NCBI GenBank assembly: GCA_030605265.1
Contig: JAUWIR010000180.1
Span: 1 to 8,021, forward strand
Length of the DNA stretch: 8,021 nucleotides
DNA from: Pseudomonadota bacterium
GTDB taxonomy: Bacteria > SZUA-182 > DTGQ01
Direction of reading: 5' to 3'
The notes beneath the pieces were generated by a model. The model did no database searches, had not been told where the DNA came from, and saw only the letters and a program-made list of their open reading frames with translations. The translations under genes were made by a program, and so were the position numbers. Positions 4,296 to 8,021 of this stretch are shown piece by piece; the stretch's first letter is position 1; each line of letters starts with the position of its first letter.

Positions 4296-6902
4296 ATGAG
4301 AAAAATATTTTCAGCCCTAAAATTATTTATTATTTTATTAATGGGATCGGCATTTTTTTTCTGCTGTTCCGGACAGTCTTTTGCTCAATCGAGTATTAAA
4401 TTTAAAGAAATTTATTATGATTTTGGTGAAATAGAGGCAATTGAGATGGTAGTCGATGATCCTGAATTTAAAGCGGTAGTCGTAGTCCATAATTTTAAAT
4501 TTAAAAACGCCGGCAGCGGAACATTAACAATAACCAGAGTTAAGTCAACTTGCGGCTGTGTTGCTGCAAATCTGTCAGGGAAAAATTTCCAACCCGAAGA
4601 GGAAGGTGAAATAGAGGTTGGCTTCGAACCTGAGCATACGGAAGGACTGCAAGCAAAAAGCATCTATGTGCACTCCAATGATGCGGACTTTCCCATAATT
4701 AAATTGACAGTGCGGGCGACAATAGTGGGTGCGGCCGGGGCGGCCGAGGAGTCCGCCAAGGCCCCTCCTTTGAATGTCCTTTTGGTGACCTTTGATACGA
4801 CCCGCGCAGATCATATCGGCTGTTATGGATATAAAAAGATAAAGACCCCCAATATCGATCGCCTGGCCAGAGAAGGGTGCCTTTTTGAGAAGGCCTTCAC
4901 GCCTGTGCCCATTACCTTTCCGGCCCATGCCTCCATGTTGACCGGTCTTTATCCCCTGGCGCACGGGGTCCGAAACAACGGTTGGTTCGGTTCCCATGCC
5001 CTTTCCGGGTCCATTGTCACACTTCCCGAATTGCTCAAGGAACAAGATTACAAAACAGCCGCCTTTGTTTCTGCATATGTCCTGGACAGCCGCTTTGGCT
5101 TGGATCAGGGGTTCGATATATATGGCGACAATAATCTTAGCATCAATGATGCAAATTTCGGCCATTTGCAAAGACGCGCCGAGCCGGTAACGCAGGCGGC
5201 CATGAAGTGGCTGGAAGGGATTGGAAAGGAGAAGTTTTTTCTCTGGGTCCACTATTATGACCCCCATGATCCATGGGCGCCTCCCCCTCCTTTTTCAGAA
5301 GAATATGCAGACAACCCCTATGATGGAGAGATTGCCTATGCGGATTATTGGTTTGGAAAATTGCTGGATAAAATTGAGGAACTCGAGTTGAGGGAAACCA
5401 CCCTTATTGTATTTGCCTCTGATCATGGGGAAGGCCTTGGGGATCATCATGAAAGGACGCACGGCATCTTTTTGTATGAATATGCCTTAGGGGTGCCCTT
5501 GATCTTCAGCCACCCCCGTCTTTTGCCGGAATCTAAAGGCATATCGTCCCTGGTGCGTTTGATTGATATTTCCCCGACCATATTGGAGGTAATGGGCTGT
5601 AATATACCGGAAAATATGCAGGGGGTTTCTTTATTGCCCTTGATGAAGGGAGAAGAGAAAAATTTAAACCTTGTCCTTTACTGCGAAACCATTTATCCAA
5701 AATGCAGCCATAACTGGAGTCCTCTGGAAGGATTGAGGACGGAGTCCTGGAAATATATTTTTGCACCTATAAAGGAGTTATACCGTATGGATAAAGATCC
5801 GCAGGAAAAGCGGAATCTATTTGAGAAGCGTAAGGATCTGTCTGCAAGAATGGATAAAAGGCTTGCCGGATTGAAAAAAGAGATCATGCCTGATGAGCCG
5901 GTTTCTACGGAAATAGCCATGGATGAGCAAACAAGGGAAAAGCTGAGGAGCCTTGGCTATGTTTGGGCGCCCACAATAGAAAAAGAAAGCTATCCTGATC
6001 CCAAAGAAAAAATACATGTTCTGGAATATCTGAACAAAGCAACAACCTATATAGAACAAGCTCAATATGAGAAGGCCATTCCGCTTTTAAAAAAAGTATT
6101 GAAGCTTGATCCGGAGGATATATCAGCCTATGTTCATCTGGGGCAAATATATGTGGTGCGCAATGAACCAGAAAAGTCCATTGAGGCATTTGAGCAGGCT
6201 GTAAAACTGAAGCCTGGTGATCTGAGGATATATATAATGCTTGGTGAAGGCTATATGGAAGCCGGACGCCATAAAGAAGGATTGGCTGTCTTTAAAAAGG
6301 CTTTAGAGCTTGAGCCCGAATGCAAAGAGGCCTATCTCAATATGGGGCTTCACTATTTCCGGAATCAAAAATACTCAAAAGCCGGGGACCTATTTCAGAA
6401 GGTTTTAGAAGTGGACCCTGAAGAGGGAACAGCGCATGATTATATGTCTGAGATTTATTGGAAGCTTGGAGATTATGACAAAATCGAATCTGAGGCAGAG
6501 GCCCTTCTGGAAAATAATCCCGATAACAACATGGCCCTGTCTAGTCTGATGAACCTGGGAATCATGTATCAAATCACCCAGCAGAACAAGGCTGCTCAGG
6601 ATGTGCTGGAGAAGGTCATTGGCATAAAACCCGATATTGGCCGAGCCCATTACTATCTTGGGATGGTCTATTTTCAGGAAAAAAGGCTTCCGGATGCCCT
6701 GGCCTCCCTCAAAAAAGCCATAAAATACGACCCGAAAATCGCTGAAGCGCATTATAGTCTGGGGCTAATATATAAAGAACAAAATGATTTGCAAAGGGCT
6801 GTTAAGGAATATCAGGCTACCCTGGACATCAATCCTCATTATGTCAAGGCAAAGCGTAGGCTACAGAAGCTCCAGCCTATGATTCAAGGGAGTGAGCTAT
6901 AA
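4296..6902 (+). CDS. DUF1573 - sulfatase-like - TPR fusion protein, exported
   Basis: This 868-residue protein has a signal peptide (1-30), a DUF1573 domain (31-143, with C86-G-C88), an Ala/Glu linker, an alkaline-phosphatase-superfamily domain of sulfatase type (about 158-560) and about eight 34-residue TPRs (575-850). In the catalytic domain, LLVTFDTTRADHIGCYGY contains the N-terminal metal-binding Asp167, and FASDHGE (Asp376, His377) and THG (His389) supply further metal ligands. Where sulfatases have Cys or Ser in C-x-P-x-R for formylglycine, this protein reads T-F-P-A-H (Thr207). It is therefore unlikely to be a classical formylglycine sulfatase. A Thr nucleophile is known in other members of the superfamily, such as phosphodiesterases and phosphoethanolamine transferases. 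The substrate is unknown. ATG 4296 follows AAGGTGG (4283-4289). The TPRs suggest partner binding. It is the last gene of the block with the foldase, and its N-terminus duplicates the stand-alone DUF1573 gene. Confidence 0.9.
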   Translation: MRKIFSALKLFIILLMGSAFFFCCSGQSFAQSSIKFKEIYYDFGEIEAIEMVVDDPEFKAVVVVHNFKFKNAGSGTLTITRVKSTCGCVAANLSGKNFQPEEEGEIEVGFEPEHTEGLQAKSIYVHSNDADFPIIKLTVRATIVGAAGAAEESAKAPPLNVLLVTFDTTRADHIGCYGYKKIKTPNIDRLAREGCLFEKAFTPVPITFPAHASMLTGLYPLAHGVRNNGWFGSHALSGSIVTLPELLKEQDYKTAAFVSAYVLDSRFGLDQGFDIYGDNNLSINDANFGHLQRRAEPVTQAAMKWLEGIGKEKFFLWVHYYDPHDPWAPPPPFSEEYADNPYDGEIAYADYWFGKLLDKIEELELRETTLIVFASDHGEGLGDHHERTHGIFLYEYALGVPLIFSHPRLLPESKGISSLVRLIDISPTILEVMGCNIPENMQGVSLLPLMKGEEKNLNLVLYCETIYPKCSHNWSPLEGLRTESWKYIFAPIKELYRMDKDPQEKRNLFEKRKDLSARMDKRLAGLKKEIMPDEPVSTEIAMDEQTREKLRSLGYVWAPTIEKESYPDPKEKIHVLEYLNKATTYIEQAQYEKAIPLLKKVLKLDPEDISAYVHLGQIYVVRNEPEKSIEAFEQAVKLKPGDLRIYIMLGEGYMEAGRHKEGLAVFKKALELEPECKEAYLNMGLHYFRNQKYSKAGDLFQKVLEVDPEEGTAHDYMSEIYWKLGDYDKIESEAEALLENNPDNNMALSSLMNLGIMYQITQQNKAAQDVLEKVIGIKPDIGRAHYYLGMVYFQEKRLPDALASLKKAIKYDPKIAEAHYSLGLIYKEQNDLQRAVKEYQATLDINPHYVKAKRRLQKLQPMIQGSEL
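4377..4438 (+). repeat. Duplicated coding patch, copy B
   Basis: This is the partner of 2027-2088 (59/62 identical). The start codons and first five codons (ATGAGAAAAATATTT), and part of the leader just upstream, also match between the two genes, so the duplication included some 5' untranslated sequence. Confidence 0.85.
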
Positions 6903-7000
6903 TAATGAGTCTGTAGGTTCGCCGAGTCTAATTCCTCTTTTTTAATTTTTTTAATGGGCTATCCGTCTAAGGCGGGACATCATCCTTACAAGAAAATGAA

Positions 7001-7108
7001 TCTCGCCAAGCCGCAAAGATCGCCAAGAATAAATGGCATAATCCATATCGGTAATGGACATGAAGAGACTAAGTAAGAAGTCTTTGCGTTCTCTGTGTCT
7101 TGGCGAGA
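7001..7108. repeat. Intergenic inverted repeat (CGCCAAG/TTTGCG type)
   Basis: TCTCGCCAAG (7001-7010) and CTTGGCGAGA (7099-7108) are perfect 10-bp inverted repeats, and CGCAAAGA (7012-7019) pairs with TCTTTGCG (7081-7088) inside. Words of this type (TTTGCGT, CTTGGCGAGA) recur between genes in many unrelated bacteria, as I recall, usually as hairpin pairs. It is probably a dispersed repeat and not specific to this locus. Confidence 0.6.
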
Positions 7109-7116
7109 GAATAAAA

Positions 7117-7147
7117 AAGCCGAACATTACATTACGCATCCCGGCTT
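7117..7147 (-). terminator. Terminator-like hairpin on the minus strand
   Basis: AAGCCG (7117-7122) and CGGCTT (7142-7147) form a 6-bp stem with a 19-base loop. Read on the minus strand the stem runs directly into a T-run. No minus-strand gene is seen upstream of it (7150-7556), so it may serve no gene or may be chance. Confidence 0.25.
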
Positions 7148-7210
7148 AAGTTGGCAGCCAAAAAATGGCATAGATTGCTCAGTGCGGGAGTAATAGGTAT
7201 AGTTATTGCA

Positions 7211-7226
7211 TTACAAAATTTCGTAA
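7211..7226. repeat. Near-perfect 16-bp palindrome
   Basis: TTACAAAATTTCGTAA is self-complementary except for one symmetric mismatch. It has the size and symmetry of a dimeric regulator site, but lies 340 bases before the next gene start. Confidence 0.3.
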
Positions 7227-7377
7227 TAATAAAAATAAACAATCGTCTATACAGATATAATTACGTAGTAGATTTTGGATTTTAGTGGTATTTATTTGCT
7301 TTCCGGTTCATGCTGGTTTGAAAGAACGGTAATGAGGAAGTTTTTCAAGATATGTTCTGCATGATGGTTTTTATATA

Positions 7378-7404
7378 AAATCATTAATGATCAAATCATT
7401 AATG
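7378..7404. repeat. Direct repeats with embedded palindrome
   Basis: AAATCATTAATG occurs twice with a 15-base period (7378-7389, 7393-7404). The first copy is part of a perfect 12-bp palindrome, ATCATTAATGAT (7380-7391). It could be a pair of operator half-sites upstream of the mini-ORF and the secreted-protein gene. Confidence 0.4.
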
Positions 7405-7420
7405 GACAAGCTAAAATATA

Positions 7421-7447
7421 GGGAGGTAAGATAATATGAAAAGTTAA
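7421..7447 (+). promoter_or_regulatory. Strong Shine-Dalgarno with three-codon ORF
   Basis: GGGAGGT (7421-7427) is followed after eight bases by ATG AAA AGT TAA (7436-7447), encoding MKS. The spacing is ideal for translation, yet the frame closes at once and the other frames are also closed. The next gene starts 110 bases further on. This repeats the layout seen at 1252-1272. A minimal regulatory ORF or a decayed gene start are the main readings. Confidence 0.4.
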
Positions 7448-7460
7448 ATGCCGTAGAGTA

Positions 7461-7499
7461 ACCAGTTCATTATTAACACCTGGTAATATAATAACTGGT
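7461..7499 (+). promoter_or_regulatory. Leader hairpin with competing pairing
   Basis: ACCAGTT (7461-7467) pairs with AACTGGT (7493-7499), and ATTAT (7469-7473) pairs with ATAAT (7488-7492) after one bulged C, giving a stem of about 12 pairs. ACCAG (7461-7465) can instead pair with CTGGT (7480-7484). The two folds exclude each other. The element lies between the three-codon ORF and the secreted-protein gene, as an attenuator would, but there is no T-tract for termination. Confidence 0.35.
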
Positions 7500-7556
7500 A
7501 ACTTAACAATTTAATATTCCGAACAATCTGATAAGAAAAAAAGAGGTTAAAAAAAT

Positions 7557-7970
7557 ATGTTCTGTATAAAAAATATGACTTATAAAAAGTTAGCTAAATA
7601 CGGGATTTTTTCATCAATTATCTTCTTTAGTCTTTTCATCTTCTACAATTTCGGCAATTGTCAGGCTTATTATGCGCCTTATGACCCAAGTTGTATGCCT
7701 CCCTACCCTGGGCCAACTCCCGGTGGTACTATTGTTGTTAACCAATACGGTAAAATAACTGGTGGTTATAGCCCGGAGTTTGATATGACGCGCGGGGCGG
7801 TCCCCGGTGATTTTTTTACCCCTTGGGGATCTTACCCAAATTGGGAAAATCGTTGGATTTTAGGAGCTGCCGGTATGTATGGCCCCGGCAGTATTGCCGT
7901 AGACTACGGTTATGGCGGTTCATACGGCGGTTATGGCGGAAATTTATACGGCGGGTATGACGGATATTAA
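7557..7970 (+). CDS. Small secreted Pro/Gly/Tyr-rich protein
   Basis: I do not recognise a family for this 137-residue protein. A basic N-terminus and hydrophobic stretch (about residues 16-32) form a signal peptide, with likely cleavage after CQA at residue 37. The mature part opens with a Pro/Tyr-rich segment (38-56), has a middle segment with aromatic residues (71-107), and ends in a Gly/Tyr tail of GGYGG-like repeats (116-137). One Cys (46) remains after cleavage. ATG 7557 follows AAGAGGT (7541-7547) by nine bases; Met7 is an alternative start but has no ribosome-binding site. The tail comes from a 24-bp repeat that continues past the stop codon in the same frame, so the annotated end may be a shortened version of a longer tail. 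Such Gly/Tyr-rich low-complexity tails suggest a structural or surface role, which is inference. Confidence 0.7.
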   Translation: MFCIKNMTYKKLAKYGIFSSIIFFSLFIFYNFGNCQAYYAPYDPSCMPPYPGPTPGGTIVVNQYGKITGGYSPEFDMTRGAVPGDFFTPWGSYPNWENRWILGAAGMYGPGSIAVDYGYGGSYGGYGGNLYGGYDGY

Positions 7971-8018
7971 TACGGCGGTTATAGATGTAATTAATAACGC
8001 GGTTATAGATATAGTTAA
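7923..8018 (+). repeat. 24-bp tandem repeats running across the stop codon
   Basis: Four consecutive 24-bp units lie at 7923-7946, 7947-7970, 7971-7994 and 7995-8018. In the gene's frame they read YGGYGGNL, YGGYDGY-stop, YGGYRCN-stop and stop-RGYRYS-stop. The first unit ends in TTA (Leu), the later ones in TAA. The segment just before, 7899-7922 (VDYGYGGS), looks like an older unit. The array may continue beyond the window edge. Confidence 0.8.
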
Positions 8019-8021
8019 TAA

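Larger units (their letters stand above)
6903..7556. other. Gene-poor AT-rich region with leader-like 3' half
   Basis: No convincing gene lies here. T-runs at 6938-6943 and 6946-6952 follow the fusion gene, but I see no stem in front of them, so no terminator is called. The region holds the repeats and dyads listed separately. From about 7378 it looks like the leader of the small secreted-protein gene at 7557. No well-spaced sigma-70 promoter was found. Confidence 0.7.

Noticed and set aside
4575..5267. Minus-strand frame of 230 codons
   Set aside because: It lies wholly inside the DUF1573-sulfatase fusion gene, which has clear domains and motifs on the plus strand; the reverse frame shows no recognisable domain and has no supporting start signal.
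7165..7180. TGGCATAGATTGCT as a sigma-54 promoter
   Set aside because: GG and GC are separated by eight bases rather than the required ten.

Overview
The window looks like chromosomal DNA from a diderm (Gram-negative-type) bacterium. Coding sequence has moderate GC, while the gaps are very AT-rich, long and full of inverted repeats. Every recognisable gene encodes an exported protein: all five start with a Sec-type signal sequence, and two carry domains of the periplasm or envelope (parvulin foldase, DUF1573). DUF1573 proteins, double-parvulin foldases and sulfatase-like/TPR fusions are frequent in Planctomycetota (including anammox Brocadiales) and Desulfobacterota. This taxonomic guess is inference; there is no rRNA or tRNA to anchor it.

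Layout, all genes on the + strand. Positions 1-1338 hold no substantial gene. They are AT-rich with hairpins, small tandem repeats, two related hairpin elements (901-1052 and 1053-1186) and very short ORFs behind strong Shine-Dalgarno sequences. At 1339-1710 is a small secreted protein with 12 mature-part cysteines whose C-terminal half resembles the methylamine dehydrogenase light chain. At 1946-2362 is a stand-alone DUF1573 protein. At 2553-4205 is a SurA/PrsA-like foldase built from two copies of a helical-plus-parvulin unit. At 4296-6902 is an 868-residue fusion of DUF1573, an alkaline-phosphatase-superfamily (sulfatase-like) domain and about eight TPRs. Positions 6903-7556 are a second gene-poor stretch with repeats and a leader-like region. 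At 7557-7970 is a small secreted Pro/Gly/Tyr-rich protein whose 24-bp coding repeat continues in frame past its stop codon to the window edge.

The DUF1573 gene and the N-terminus of the fusion are clear paralogues. Two patches are almost identical at DNA level and flank the foldase gene, so the block DUF1573 - foldase - DUF1573 fusion arose by local duplication and domain fusion. A joint role in the envelope, with the foldase helping exported and cysteine-rich neighbours, fits the context but is inference. The two small genes at the edges have their own long leaders and need not belong to the same operon.

The most unusual points are the divergent methylamine-dehydrogenase-light-chain-like protein, the three-part fusion with Thr in place of the sulfatase Cys/Ser, the paired hairpin elements, and the 24-bp repeat array carrying a stop codon in each of its last copies.
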